DNA of 64,000 bases from contig NZ_WBIR01000017.1 of NCBI RefSeq assembly GCF_009749395.1, forward strand, positions 1 through 64,000. The letters run 5' to 3'. The notes under the pieces are model-generated. The model did not search any database. It was given only the letters and a program-made list of their open reading frames with translations, and was not told the origin of the DNA. Positions within the stretch are counted from its first letter, which is position 1. Each line of letters starts with the position of its first letter. The stretch comes from Agromyces salentinus (lineage in GTDB: Bacteria; Actinomycetota; Actinomycetes; Actinomycetales; Microbacteriaceae). Shown here piece after piece: positions 24,976 to 33,158 of this stretch. A program made the translations under genes and the position numbers.

Positions 24976-25790
24976 CCCTGCCGCCGACCCTCGGCGAGCG
25001 CATCGCGGCATCCGACCGGCCCCTCGTCGGAGCCTGGTCGTGCGCGGGCAGCGCGACGAACGCCGAGATCATCGCCGGCTCCGGCCTCGACGTCGTGCTC
25101 ATCGACGCCGAGCACTCGCCCGCGGACCTCGAGTCCGTGCTCGCCCAACTGCAGGCGGTCGCCGCGTACCCCGTCGCACCCATCGTGCGTCCGCCGTTCG
25201 GCGACACCGTCACGCTCAAGCGCTACCTCGACGTGGGCGTGCAGAACCTGCTGGTGCCCATGGTCGACACCGCCGAGCAGGCCGCGGGCATCGTCCGCGC
25301 GGTGCGCTACCCGCCGCTCGGGGTGCGCGGCGTGGGCAGTTCGCTCGCGAGGTCCTCGCGCTGGAACCGGATCGAGGGCTACCTCGGCGACGCCGACTCG
25401 ACCATCTCGGTCTTCGTCCAGATCGAGTCGGCGACGGCCATGGCCGACCTCGAGGAGATCCTCGCGGTCGACGGCGTCGACGGCGTCTTCTTCGGGCCGG
25501 CCGACCTCGCCGCCTCCATGGGGCTGCTCGGGCAGCAGGAGCACCCCGACGTCGTCGGCGCGGTCCTCGCGGGCATCGCGGCGGCCACCGCCGCCGGCGT
25601 CCCCTCGGGCGTGAACGCCTTCGTCCCCGCCGCCGCGGACCGCTACGTCGCCGCGGGTGCGTCGCTCGTCATCGTCGGTGCGGATGTCGCGCTGCTGGCG
25701 CGCTCGACCGAGGCCCTCGCCGACCGCTTCATCGGGCAGCGCCCGACCGATGCCGCCGACGACGCCGACGCGCCCCGGCCGAGCTACTGA
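24960..25790 (+). CDS. hpaI: 4-hydroxy-2-oxoheptanedioate aldolase
   Basis: A 276-residue class II (metal-dependent) pyruvate aldolase of the HpaI/HpcH family. Motifs: GAWSCAGSATNAEIIAGSGL, DVVLIDAEHSPAD (catalytic His region), 'VGVQNLLVPMVDTAEQAAGI', 'VFVQIESATAMADLEEIL' (Glu metal ligand) and 'FFGPADLAASMG' (Asp metal ligand). It splits 4-hydroxy-2-oxoheptanedioate into pyruvate and succinic semialdehyde, the last pathway step; no succinic semialdehyde dehydrogenase gene is in the operon. The start overlaps the end of hpaH. Confidence 0.9.
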   Translation: MPIRLTLPPTLGERIAASDRPLVGAWSCAGSATNAEIIAGSGLDVVLIDAEHSPADLESVLAQLQAVAAYPVAPIVRPPFGDTVTLKRYLDVGVQNLLVPMVDTAEQAAGIVRAVRYPPLGVRGVGSSLARSSRWNRIEGYLGDADSTISVFVQIESATAMADLEEILAVDGVDGVFFGPADLAASMGLLGQQEHPDVVGAVLAGIAAATAAGVPSGVNAFVPAAADRYVAAGASLVIVGADVALLARSTEALADRFIGQRPTDAADDADAPRPSY

Positions 25791-25799
25791 AGGATGTCC

Positions 25800-27374
25800 A
25801 TGACCCCCATCGCCACGCCCGGCAAGATCATCGCCGTGCACCTGAACTACCCGTCGCGCGCCGCCCAGCGGGGACGCACGCCGGCCCAGCCGAGCTACTT
25901 CCTGAAGCCGGCATCCTCGCTCGCCCCGACCGGCGCGACGCTCGAGCGTCCGGCCGGCACGGAGCTGCTCGCGTTCGAGGGCGAGATCGCGATCGTCATC
26001 GGCGATCCCGCGAGGCGGGTCTCCCCCGCCGACGGCTGGCGGCACGTGGCATCCGTCACCGCGGCGAACGACTTCGGGCTCTACGACCTGCGGGCGGCCG
26101 ACAAGGGGTCGAACGTGCGCTCGAAGGGCGGCGACGGCTTCACCCCGATCGGCCCGGCGCTCATCCCGGCCGACGGCCTCGGCGAGGGCGACTGGCGCGT
26201 GCGCACCTGGGTCAACGGCGAGCTCGTGCAGTCCGACACGAGCGACACGCTGCTCTTCCCGTTCGGCCGGCTCGTCGCCGACCTCTCGCAGCTCATGACG
26301 CTCGAGACCGGCGACGTGATCCTCACCGGGACCCCGGCCGGGTCCTCCGTCGTGCTCCCTGGCGACGTCGTCGAGGTCGAGGTCGACGCACCGGATGCCC
26401 CGGGCTCGCCCAGCACCGGACGCCTCGTCACCACGATCACACAGGGTGAGGCCGCCTTCGGCGACTTCGGGTCCGCACCCGCCGTCGACGACCTGCAGCG
26501 CGTCGAGGCGTGGGGCTCCGAAGCGGCACTGGCCCAGGCCGTCGCGGCGGGCCGGGCGAGCGCGGCGGGTCAGGCGAGCGCGGCGGGTCAGGCGAGCGCG
26601 GCGGGCGGGCCCGCGGCATCCGCCTCGCCCGCGGCATCCGCGCCCGCCTTCGAACTGACCGACGAGCTGCGCGCCGCCATCGACGGTGTCGCCGTCGCCA
26701 CCCTCTCGGTGGCCCTGCGCAAGCGCGGGTACCACGACGTCTTCATCGAGGGCGTCTCCGCAAACCACCCGGGCGACCGCCTCGTCGGACGTGCGAAGAC
26801 GCTGCGGTTCATCCCGTTCCGTCCCGACCTGTTCGCCGACCACGGCGGCGGGTTCAACGCGCAGAAGCTCGCGTTCGACACCGTCGAGCCCGGCGAGGTC
26901 ATCGTGATCGAGGCCCGCGGCGAGCGCGGCACCGGAACCGTCGGCGACGTGCTCGCCCTCCGCGCCCAGGTGCGCGGCGCCGCCGGCATCGTGACCGACG
27001 GCGGCGTGCGCGACTTCGACGCCGTGGCCGGGTTCGAGATCCCCGTGTTCTCCCAGGGCCCGCACCCCTCGGTGCTCGGCCGTCGGCACGTGCCGTGGGA
27101 GGTCGACGTCACGATCGCCTGCGGCGGGGCGGCGGTGCAGCCGGGCGACGTCATCGTGGGCGACGGCGACGGCGTCATCGTCATCCCGCCGCACCTCGTC
27201 GAGGAGGTCGTCGCCGAGGCCGTGGCACAGGAGGCCGAGGAGGCCTGGGTCGCCGAGCAGGTCGCCGGCGGGGCATCCGTCGACGGGCTGTTCCCGATGA
27301 ACGCCGCATGGCGGGCGCGGTTCGAGGCGGAGCGCGCCGCGGGCGATGGAGGGCAGGGAGACGAGCGCGCATGA
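25800..27374 (+). CDS. FAH-RraA fusion: probable decarboxylase/isomerase of the hpa pathway
   Basis: About 524 residues with two domains. Residues 1-~220 are a fumarylacetoacetate hydrolase-type domain ('FEGEIAIVIGDPARRVSP' metal region, 'ANDFGLYDLRAADKGSNVRS', 'KGGDGFTPIGPALIPADG', 'GDVILTGTPAGSSVVLPGD'). A ~55-residue Ala/Gly/Gln/Ser linker follows, containing a near-exact 18-bp tandem DNA repeat. Residues ~285-480 are an RraA / HMG-aldolase-like domain ('VGDVLALRAQVRGAAGIVTD', 'GGVRDFDAVAGFEIPVFSQG'). In the enterobacterial pathway HpaG is a tandem FAH decarboxylase/isomerase; here the second half is replaced by an RraA domain, a fold known to include oxaloacetate decarboxylases. ATG 25800 is spaced correctly from GAAGG; 25794 is possible. 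Confidence 0.8.
   Translation: MTPIATPGKIIAVHLNYPSRAAQRGRTPAQPSYFLKPASSLAPTGATLERPAGTELLAFEGEIAIVIGDPARRVSPADGWRHVASVTAANDFGLYDLRAADKGSNVRSKGGDGFTPIGPALIPADGLGEGDWRVRTWVNGELVQSDTSDTLLFPFGRLVADLSQLMTLETGDVILTGTPAGSSVVLPGDVVEVEVDAPDAPGSPSTGRLVTTITQGEAAFGDFGSAPAVDDLQRVEAWGSEAALAQAVAAGRASAAGQASAAGQASAAGGPAASASPAASAPAFELTDELRAAIDGVAVATLSVALRKRGYHDVFIEGVSANHPGDRLVGRAKTLRFIPFRPDLFADHGGGFNAQKLAFDTVEPGEVIVIEARGERGTGTVGDVLALRAQVRGAAGIVTDGGVRDFDAVAGFEIPVFSQGPHPSVLGRRHVPWEVDVTIACGGAAVQPGDVIVGDGDGVIVIPPHLVEEVVAEAVAQEAEEAWVAEQVAGGASVDGLFPMNAAWRARFEAERAAGDGGQGDERA
26557..26608 (+). repeat. 18-bp tandem repeat in the fusion-protein linker
   Basis: The unit GCGAGCGCGGCGGGTCAG occurs at 26557-26574 and 26575-26592, with a third, partial copy at 26593-26606. 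It encodes a repeated ASAAGQ in the interdomain linker and could vary in copy number between strains. Confidence 0.8.
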
Positions 27375-28126
27375 GCGAGCCGAGCAAGTCGCAGCGCGCC
27401 TACCGCTTCATCCGCGACCGCATCGACGACGGCCGGTACGTACCGGGGTTCCGACTCGTGCTCGGGCAGATCGCCGGCGAACTCGACGTCAGCGTCGTGC
27501 CCGTGCGCGAGGCGATCCGCCTGCTCGAGGCCGAGGGCCTCGTCACCTTCGAGCGCAACGTGGGCGCGCAGGTCGCCCTCATCAAGGAGACGGAGTACCT
27601 GCACACGATGCAGACGCTCGCGCTCGTCGAGGGCGCGGCGACCGCGATGTCGGCGCCCATGCTCACCCCCGATCACGTGCGCCGGGCACGCGAGGTCAAC
27701 GAGCGGATGCGGCGCAGCCTCGACGACTTCGACCCGCACGCGTTCACGCTCGCGAACCTCGAGTTCCACGCCGTGCTCTTCGAGGAGTGCCCGAACCCGC
27801 ACGTGCTCGACCTCGTGCACCGGGGCTGGAACCGCATGAAGGTGCTGCGCGACTCCTCGTTCAGCTTCGTGCCCGGCCGAGCCCACGAGTCCGTCGACGA
27901 GCACGAGCGCATCCTCGACCTCATCGAGGGCGGCGCCGCCCCGCTCGAGATCGAGCTCGCCGCCCGCGGACACCGGCTCGCGACCCTCGACGCCGTGCTC
28001 GCCTACCAGGCGCAGCATCCGTCGCCATCGACCTCGCCGGCGGCGCCGCCGGCATCCGCCTCCGCCGACCCCGCCACGCTCACCACCCTCACCGCCCTCA
28101 CCGCCGAACGGAAGATCCACGCATGA
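27371..28126 (+). CDS. GntR-family regulator of the hpa operon (FCD type)
   Basis: A 251-residue regulator: winged HTH ('FRLVLGQIAGELDVSVVPVR', 'EAIRLLEAEGLVTFERNVGA') and an all-helical FCD ligand domain with the metal/ligand residues expected of the family ('TLANLEFHAVLFEECPNPHV', 'DEHERILDLIEGG', 'ARGHRLATLDAV'). The last ~40 residues are a low-complexity Ala/Ser/Pro/Thr tail. Start and stop overlap the neighbouring genes by 4 nt each (ATGA), so it is translated as part of the catabolic operon. It probably binds the palindrome at 24143-24158 and senses a pathway intermediate. Confidence 0.85.
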   Translation: MSEPSKSQRAYRFIRDRIDDGRYVPGFRLVLGQIAGELDVSVVPVREAIRLLEAEGLVTFERNVGAQVALIKETEYLHTMQTLALVEGAATAMSAPMLTPDHVRRAREVNERMRRSLDDFDPHAFTLANLEFHAVLFEECPNPHVLDLVHRGWNRMKVLRDSSFSFVPGRAHESVDEHERILDLIEGGAAPLEIELAARGHRLATLDAVLAYQAQHPSPSTSPAAPPASASADPATLTTLTALTAERKIHA

Positions 28127-29619
28127 CGCACCACGTTCCCGCAGGACTGCCCGACCGCATCCGCCATTTCATCGACGGCGAGTTCGTCGACTCGGTCGGC
28201 GGCGAGACGTTCGACGTCCTCGACCCGGTCACGAACGAGACCTACGTACGGGCGGCCGCCGGGCAGCAGGCGGATGTCGACCTCGCCGTCGCCGCCGCCC
28301 GCCGCGCCTTCGTCGACGGTCCGTGGCCGCGGATGCTGCCGCGCCAGCGCTCGCGCGTGCTGCACCGCATCGCCGACCTCGTCGAGGCGAGCGACCAGCG
28401 CCTCGCCGAGCTCGAGACCTTCGACACGGGCCTGCCGATCACCCAGGCGCTCGGACAGGCGCAGCGCGCGGCCGAGAACTTCCGGTTCTTCGCCGACCTC
28501 ATCGTCGCCCAGCGCGACGATACCTACAAGGTGCCGGGGCGTCAGGTGAACTACGTCAACCGCAAGCCGATCGGCGTCGCCGGGCTCATCACGCCGTGGA
28601 ACACCCCGTTCATGCTCGAGTCCTGGAAGCTCGCACCCGCCCTCGCCACGGGCAACACTGTCGTGCTGAAGCCCGCCGAGTTCACGCCGCTCTCGGCCTC
28701 GCTCTGGGCGTCGATCTTCGAGGAGGCCGGCGTCCCCCAGGGCGTCTTCAACCTCGTCAACGGGCTCGGCGAGGAGGCCGGCGACGCGCTCGTGAAGCAC
28801 CCCGACGTGCCGCTCATCTCGTTCACGGGCGAGAGTCGCACGGGGCAGCTCATCTTCGCGAACGCCGCGCCCTTCCTCAAGGGCCTGTCGATGGAGCTCG
28901 GCGGCAAGTCGCCCGCCGTCGTCTTCGCCGACGCGGACCTCGACGCAGCGCTCGACGCGACCGTGTTCGGCGTCTTCTCCCTCAACGGCGAGCGCTGCAC
29001 GGCCGGATCGCGGATCCTCGTCGAGCGGCCGATCTACGACGACTTCGTCGCCCGCTACGCCGAACGTGCCAAGAACATCGTCGTCGGCGACCCGCACGAC
29101 GCCGCGACCGAGGTCGGCGCCCTCGTGCACCCCGAGCACTACGAGAAGGTCATGTCCTACGTCGAGATCGGCAAGGACGAGGGCCGGTTGGTCGCCGGCG
29201 GCGGGCGCCCCGAGGGCCTGCCCACCGGCAACTACGTCGCTCCCACGGTGTTCGCGGATGTCGCACCCGACGCCCGCATCTTCCAGGAGGAGATCTTCGG
29301 GCCGGTCGTCGCGATCACGCCCTTCGACTCCGACGAGGAGGCGCTCGCCCTCGCGAACGACACGAAGTACGGACTCGCGGCCTACATCTGGACGAACGAC
29401 CTCAAGCGCGCGCACACGTTCTCGCAGTCCGTCGAGGCCGGCATGGTGTGGCTGAACTCCAACAACGTCCGCGACCTCCGAACCCCCTTCGGCGGTGTCA
29501 AGGCCTCCGGGCTCGGACACGAGGGCGGCTACCGGTCCATCGACTTCTACACCGACCAGCAGGCCGTGCACATCACGCTCGACCAGGCGCACTCGCCGCG
29601 CTTCGGCGTCGCGCGCTGA
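28123..29619 (+). CDS. hpaE: 5-carboxymethyl-2-hydroxymuconate semialdehyde dehydrogenase
   Basis: A 498-residue NAD-dependent aldehyde dehydrogenase. Catalytic Glu ~258 in LSMELGGKSPAVVFADADL, catalytic Cys ~292 in LNGERCTAGSRILVERPIYD, NAD-binding 'GLITPWNTPFMLESWKLAPA' and 'FTGESRTG', and the C-terminal 'FGGVKASGLGHEGGYRSIDF'. The sequence and its position between the GntR gene and hpaD identify it as HpaE, which oxidises the ring-cleavage product to 5-carboxymethyl-2-hydroxymuconate. Its ATG overlaps the regulator's stop (ATGA). Confidence 0.9.
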   Translation: MTHHVPAGLPDRIRHFIDGEFVDSVGGETFDVLDPVTNETYVRAAAGQQADVDLAVAAARRAFVDGPWPRMLPRQRSRVLHRIADLVEASDQRLAELETFDTGLPITQALGQAQRAAENFRFFADLIVAQRDDTYKVPGRQVNYVNRKPIGVAGLITPWNTPFMLESWKLAPALATGNTVVLKPAEFTPLSASLWASIFEEAGVPQGVFNLVNGLGEEAGDALVKHPDVPLISFTGESRTGQLIFANAAPFLKGLSMELGGKSPAVVFADADLDAALDATVFGVFSLNGERCTAGSRILVERPIYDDFVARYAERAKNIVVGDPHDAATEVGALVHPEHYEKVMSYVEIGKDEGRLVAGGGRPEGLPTGNYVAPTVFADVAPDARIFQEEIFGPVVAITPFDSDEEALALANDTKYGLAAYIWTNDLKRAHTFSQSVEAGMVWLNSNNVRDLRTPFGGVKASGLGHEGGYRSIDFYTDQQAVHITLDQAHSPRFGVAR

Positions 29620-29620
29620 C

Positions 29621-29704
29621 GGTCGAGTCGGCGCCCTCGCCCGGCGGTCGAGTCGGCGCCCACGCCGGGCGGTCGAGTAGGCGCCCCGGCGCCGTATCGA
29701 GACC
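29621..29704. repeat. 25-bp tandem repeat / REP-like element between hpaE and hpaD
   Basis: Three copies of a unit beginning GGTCGAGTCGGCGCCC (29621, 29646; third copy at 29671 reads GGTCGAGTAGGCGCCC), the last followed by GGCGCCGTATCGAGACC. The GGTCGAGTA ... TATCGAGACC ends recall an abundant REP-like palindrome of Microbacteriaceae genomes (from memory). It may reduce or process the mRNA between hpaE and hpaD. Confidence 0.6.
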
Positions 29705-29788
29705 ACGACACCGCATCCGCTCACCGAGACATCCGCCCGAGGCATCCGCCCACCGAAGCATCCGCTCAACGAAGAGAAGGCACCACCC

Positions 29789-30904
29789 ATGACCGAACCC
29801 GTCGTCACCGACCGGAACCCGATCCCCGCCCCCGCGAACCGCATCCCGACGCCGTCGAGCCCTGCGCCCGACATCGTGCGCTGCGCCTACATGGAGATCG
29901 TGGTCACCGACCTCGCCGCCTCCCGCGCGTTCTACGTCGACGTGCTCGGGCTCGTCGTCACCGAGGAGGACGACGAGGCCGTCTACCTGCGCTCGTTCGA
30001 GGAATTCATCCACCACAACCTCGTGCTGCGCAAGGGCCCCGTCGCCGCGGTCGCCGCCTTCAGCTACCGGGTGCGCACCCCGGAGGACCTGGACCTCGCC
30101 GTCGCGTTCTACGAGGAGCTCGGATGCCGCGTCGAGCGCCGCACCTCGGGATGGACGAAGGGCATCGGCGACTCGGTGCGCGTCGAGGACCCGCTCGGAT
30201 TCCCGTACGAGTTCTTCCACGAGGTCGAGCACGTCGAGCGGCTGGCGTGGCGCTACGACCTGCAGACCCCCGGATGCCTCGTGCGCCTGGACCACTTCAA
30301 CCAGGTCACGCCCGACGTGCCCCGCGCGGTCGCGTACATGGAGGACCTGGGGTTCCGCGTGACCGAGGACATCCAAGACGAGGCCGGAACCACGTACGCC
30401 GCCTGGATGCGTCGGAAGCCCACGGTGCACGACACCGCCATGACCGGTGGCGACGGCCCGCGCATGCACCACGTCGCCTTCGCGACCCACGAGAAGCACA
30501 ACATCATCGCGATCTGCGACAAGCTCGGAGCCCTCCGCCTCAGCGACCACATCGAGCGCGGACCGGGCCGGCACGGCGTCTCGAACGCGTTCTACCTCTA
30601 CCTCCGCGACCCCGACGGGCACCGCATCGAGATCTACACGCAGGACTACTGGACCGGCGACCCCGACAATCCGGTCGTCACGTGGGACGTGCACGACAAC
30701 CAGCGTCGCGACTGGTGGGGCAACTCCGTCGTGCCCTCCTGGTACACCGACGCCTCCCTCGTGCTCGACCTCGACGGCGAGCCCAAGCCGCTCGTCACCC
30801 GCACCGACGACTCCGAGATGGAGGTCACGATCGGCGCCGACGGCTTCTCGTACACCCGGGAGGGCGACGCGGCGAAGGGCTTCAAGCTCGGCAACACGCT
30901 CTAG
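29789..30904 (+). CDS. hpaD: 3,4-dihydroxyphenylacetate (homoprotocatechuate) 2,3-dioxygenase
   Basis: A 371-residue extradiol dioxygenase very close to the well-studied Brevibacterium fuscum enzyme: IVRCAYMEIVVTDLA, 'EEFIHHNLVLRKGP', 'LDHFNQVTPDVPRAVAYMED', 'PRMHHVAFATHEKHNIIAIC', 'GRHGVSNAFYLYLRDPDGHR' and 'IEIYTQDYWTGDPDNP'. By that comparison the metal ligands are about His169, His228 and Glu281 and the catalytic base about His214 (an N-terminal extension of ~14 residues shifts numbering). It opens the ring next to the hydroxyl groups using Fe(II) or Mn(II) and O2. GAGAAGG lies upstream of the ATG. This is the key pathway-defining enzyme. Confidence 0.95.
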   Translation: MTEPVVTDRNPIPAPANRIPTPSSPAPDIVRCAYMEIVVTDLAASRAFYVDVLGLVVTEEDDEAVYLRSFEEFIHHNLVLRKGPVAAVAAFSYRVRTPEDLDLAVAFYEELGCRVERRTSGWTKGIGDSVRVEDPLGFPYEFFHEVEHVERLAWRYDLQTPGCLVRLDHFNQVTPDVPRAVAYMEDLGFRVTEDIQDEAGTTYAAWMRRKPTVHDTAMTGGDGPRMHHVAFATHEKHNIIAICDKLGALRLSDHIERGPGRHGVSNAFYLYLRDPDGHRIEIYTQDYWTGDPDNPVVTWDVHDNQRRDWWGNSVVPSWYTDASLVLDLDGEPKPLVTRTDDSEMEVTIGADGFSYTREGDAAKGFKLGNTL

Positions 30905-30940
30905 GCGCCGCGGCTGCATGCGCGTGGACGTCTGAACCCC

Positions 30941-31029
30941 TGTCTGCCGGATTCGGAGATTTGGGTGACACGCCGCGTCTGCGACCTCGCCTGCCGGCGT
31001 GTCGTCGGAATCTCCGAATCCGGCAGACA
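30941..31029. repeat. Long palindromic element, copy A
   Basis: Outer arms TGTCTGCCGGATTCGGAGAT.. (30941-30961) and its complement (31009-31029) pair perfectly over 21 nt; inside, GACACGCCG (30967-30975) and CGGCGTGTC (30995-31003) form a second stem. A near-identical element lies at 32100-32186 on the other side of the DUF559 gene. Confidence 0.85.
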
Positions 31030-31078
31030 TGCGCACCTCGGCCGGCGCCGCGCAGCGGATGCCACGGCACGACGTGGT

Positions 31079-31993
31079 TCACGTGCCCGGCCAGGTCGTT
31101 TCGCGCAGGGACTGTCCACGGCGCAGGACGGACCGGATCGTGCCGAGCACGCTCGGCCAATCGTGGACGATCTGGCGATGGCTGAAGTCGAGCACGACGT
31201 ACCCGCACGCACGGAGGAATGCCTTGCGTTGCCGATCGCGCTCGAAGGCGTCCTCGTCGCCGTGGGCCGCATATCCCTCGCACTCGATGACGAGCCGCTC
31301 GCCGATGAGGAGGTCCGCGAAGAACCCGCCGGGCAGCGCGGCCTGAGGCGTCGCGATGATGCCGGCCAGGCGAAGACGCTCTCTTGCCACCGTCTCACCG
31401 ACGGCCTGACTCATGGAGGAGGATCGGGCCGCGATAGCGAACCCGCGCCGACTCAGTCGGCTCAGCAACACATCGAACTCGATGTCGTCGAGCCTGGGGC
31501 GAGTGTTCGCCCACGGCACGGCCTCGCGCGCTGAGTCGAGGATGCACAGCGCGTCCAACGGCGGAAGACATTCCAGTACCTGCTCGAGCACCGTCGCGAC
31601 CGGAGGCAATGGTGGACCAGCAGCGCCGATCTCGCTCCAGTGCAACGTGAGCCACGGCGCACGGCCCGGTCTGACGCGCCCGCACCCGTCGCGCGCTCGG
31701 CGGAACCTCGAGTCGTGTGGAGCGACGCAGACGTGCAGCGCCGAAGGATGCTCGAGCACTCGCAGACCGTGCACGATCGCCGCGCTCGCGCATGCGACAC
31801 GCCCGCCGACGCGAATCGCGCGCTTGGTCTGCTCATGCAGCGCGGGATCCACGAAATGGCCGATTCGGGCCCGCTCGATGGCGCCGGATGCCACGGCGGA
31901 CGCGATACTTCGCGGGTAGTGGCCGACCTCACGCAGATCACGGGTTCGGCATACGCCGCCCAGGCGCCTGACGACGTCGATGGCAGGTTCCAT
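31079..31993 (-). CDS. DUF559 (Vsr-like nuclease fold) protein with AbiEi-like N-terminal domain
   Basis: About 304 residues. The N-terminus ('MEPAIDVVRRLGGVCRTRDL', 'REVGHYPRSIASAVASGAIE') looks like the winged-helix domain of AbiEi-type antitoxins and related proteins. The C-terminus is a DUF559 domain, a PD-(D/E)xK/Vsr-like fold, with 'ADLLIGERLVIECEGYAAHG', 'DRQRKAFLRACGYVVLDFSH' as the D...E-x-E...R core. Proteins of this two-domain design are common in Actinobacteria, without known function. ATG 31993 is preferred; the frame is open to 32098 beside the palindrome. It is the only gene between palindrome copies A and B. Confidence 0.7.
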   Translation of the reverse strand: MEPAIDVVRRLGGVCRTRDLREVGHYPRSIASAVASGAIERARIGHFVDPALHEQTKRAIRVGGRVACASAAIVHGLRVLEHPSALHVCVAPHDSRFRRARDGCGRVRPGRAPWLTLHWSEIGAAGPPLPPVATVLEQVLECLPPLDALCILDSAREAVPWANTRPRLDDIEFDVLLSRLSRRGFAIAARSSSMSQAVGETVARERLRLAGIIATPQAALPGGFFADLLIGERLVIECEGYAAHGDEDAFERDRQRKAFLRACGYVVLDFSHRQIVHDWPSVLGTIRSVLRRGQSLRETTWPGT

Positions 31994-32099
31994 ACGCCGA
32001 GCATCCGGCCGGATCGCAGCTTCGCGGTGCCACATCCGTCGTTGTGTGAGCTCGATGCACGTCAGGACCACTGTGGAGGATCGCTTCACCCGCCACATG

Positions 32100-32186
32100 G
32101 TCTGCCGGATTCGGAGATTTGCGTGACACGCCGCGCATGCCAGCTCAAAAGCCGGCGTGTCGCGAAGATCTCCGAATCCGGCAGAC
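32100..32186. repeat. Long palindromic element, copy B
   Basis: Arms 32100-32118 and 32168-32186 are complementary (TCTGCCGGATTCGGAGAT and partner), with the same inner GACACGCCG/CGGCGTGTC stem as copy A; the terminal loop differs. Direct copies A and B bracket the DUF559 gene. Confidence 0.85.
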
Positions 32187-32294
32187 GCCGGCGGCGAGCA
32201 GTGAGCGTGCGCTCAGGGCCGTCGGCCTGCACATGGAGAACGCCGCCCGGCACCGGAAGGTGCGTCGGACGGCGTTCGCCGCTGCAGCCGGACG

Positions 32295-32969
32295 CTAGTT
32301 CTCGAAGAAGACCGGCGTGCCCTCGTAGTCGCTGAACGGGTTCTCGTCGGCCGAGCTGTTGCCCGTCCAGATCATGCCGCCGATGGGCTCGCCGCCGTCG
32401 ACCGACGCCCCGATCATGCACTGGTCGAGCACCGTGGTGCCGGCGTTGAACTCCTCGGTGAAGGACTCGCTCGCGCACTCGTCCCAACCGATGACGCTGA
32501 CCTCCTGGGCCTTCGCACCCGTCGCGTCGGCGGGGCGGAAGTCGGTGTAGTTCGAGCCGTAGGTGATGTCATCGCCCGAAACCTTCTGCTGCTGGTATCG
32601 GATGAGCGAGACCTTCCAACCCTTGAGCTCGGGGATCTCGGCCACGAGCTGCTCCACCTGGGCTTCGGTCGCCGGCTCGATGCTCACGAGCTTGGTGTTC
32701 AGGACCGCGGTCTTGTCGTCGTAGTCGACGTACTCGTACGTGCCCCAGTCGCCCAGTGCGACGGTCTGGCCCGGCTCGAGGAGTTCACCTTCGATGGCGG
32801 CCTCACCGGTGGACTCGTCGGCCGGCTCCTCGGTCGGGTCGGCGCTCGCGGTCTCCTCGACCGAGATATCGGACTTCTCGGCGACGGAATCGGCGGGCTC
32901 CGCGGCGCAGGCCGTCAGGACGAGCGACACGACGGCGAGCGCGACGAATGCGATGGACTGCTTCTTCAT
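32295..32969 (-). CDS. Putative lipoprotein
   Basis: A 224-residue preprotein with a basic signal peptide and lipobox (MKKQSIAFVALAVVSLVLTAC). The mature protein starts with a ~50-residue acidic Glu/Asp/Thr/Pro-rich tether and then a compact domain ('VALGDWGTYEYVDYDDKTAV', 'DECASESFTEEFNAGTTVLD') with two cysteines, reminiscent of DUF4352-like extracellular domains, although this is not certain. CAAGGAGAACC provides an excellent ribosome-binding site for ATG 32969. Expected at the outer face of the membrane; function unknown. Confidence 0.7.
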   Translation of the reverse strand: MKKQSIAFVALAVVSLVLTACAAEPADSVAEKSDISVEETASADPTEEPADESTGEAAIEGELLEPGQTVALGDWGTYEYVDYDDKTAVLNTKLVSIEPATEAQVEQLVAEIPELKGWKVSLIRYQQQKVSGDDITYGSNYTDFRPADATGAKAQEVSVIGWDECASESFTEEFNAGTTVLDQCMIGASVDGGEPIGGMIWTGNSSADENPFSDYEGTPVFFEN

Positions 32970-33158
32970 GGTTCTCCTTGTCGAGCGGCCGAGCCCCTCA
33001 CGGCCGCGACGAACCCAACTCGCCGGGCACGCGATGCGGGCCGTTCGAGCGGTGGATTCGTTGATCACGCTACGGGCGCGGACGACGGATGCGACATGGG
33101 GAGCGGTGCCCGAGCCGAGCCGGTCAGGCCGGCAGAGCCGGGCCGGCCGGCCCGGCGG

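Noticed and set aside
24936..27194. Long minus-strand frame opposite hpaI and the FAH-RraA gene
   Set aside because: Shadow of conserved coding sequence on the other strand; composition dominated by Arg, Gly, Asp and Val with no motif.
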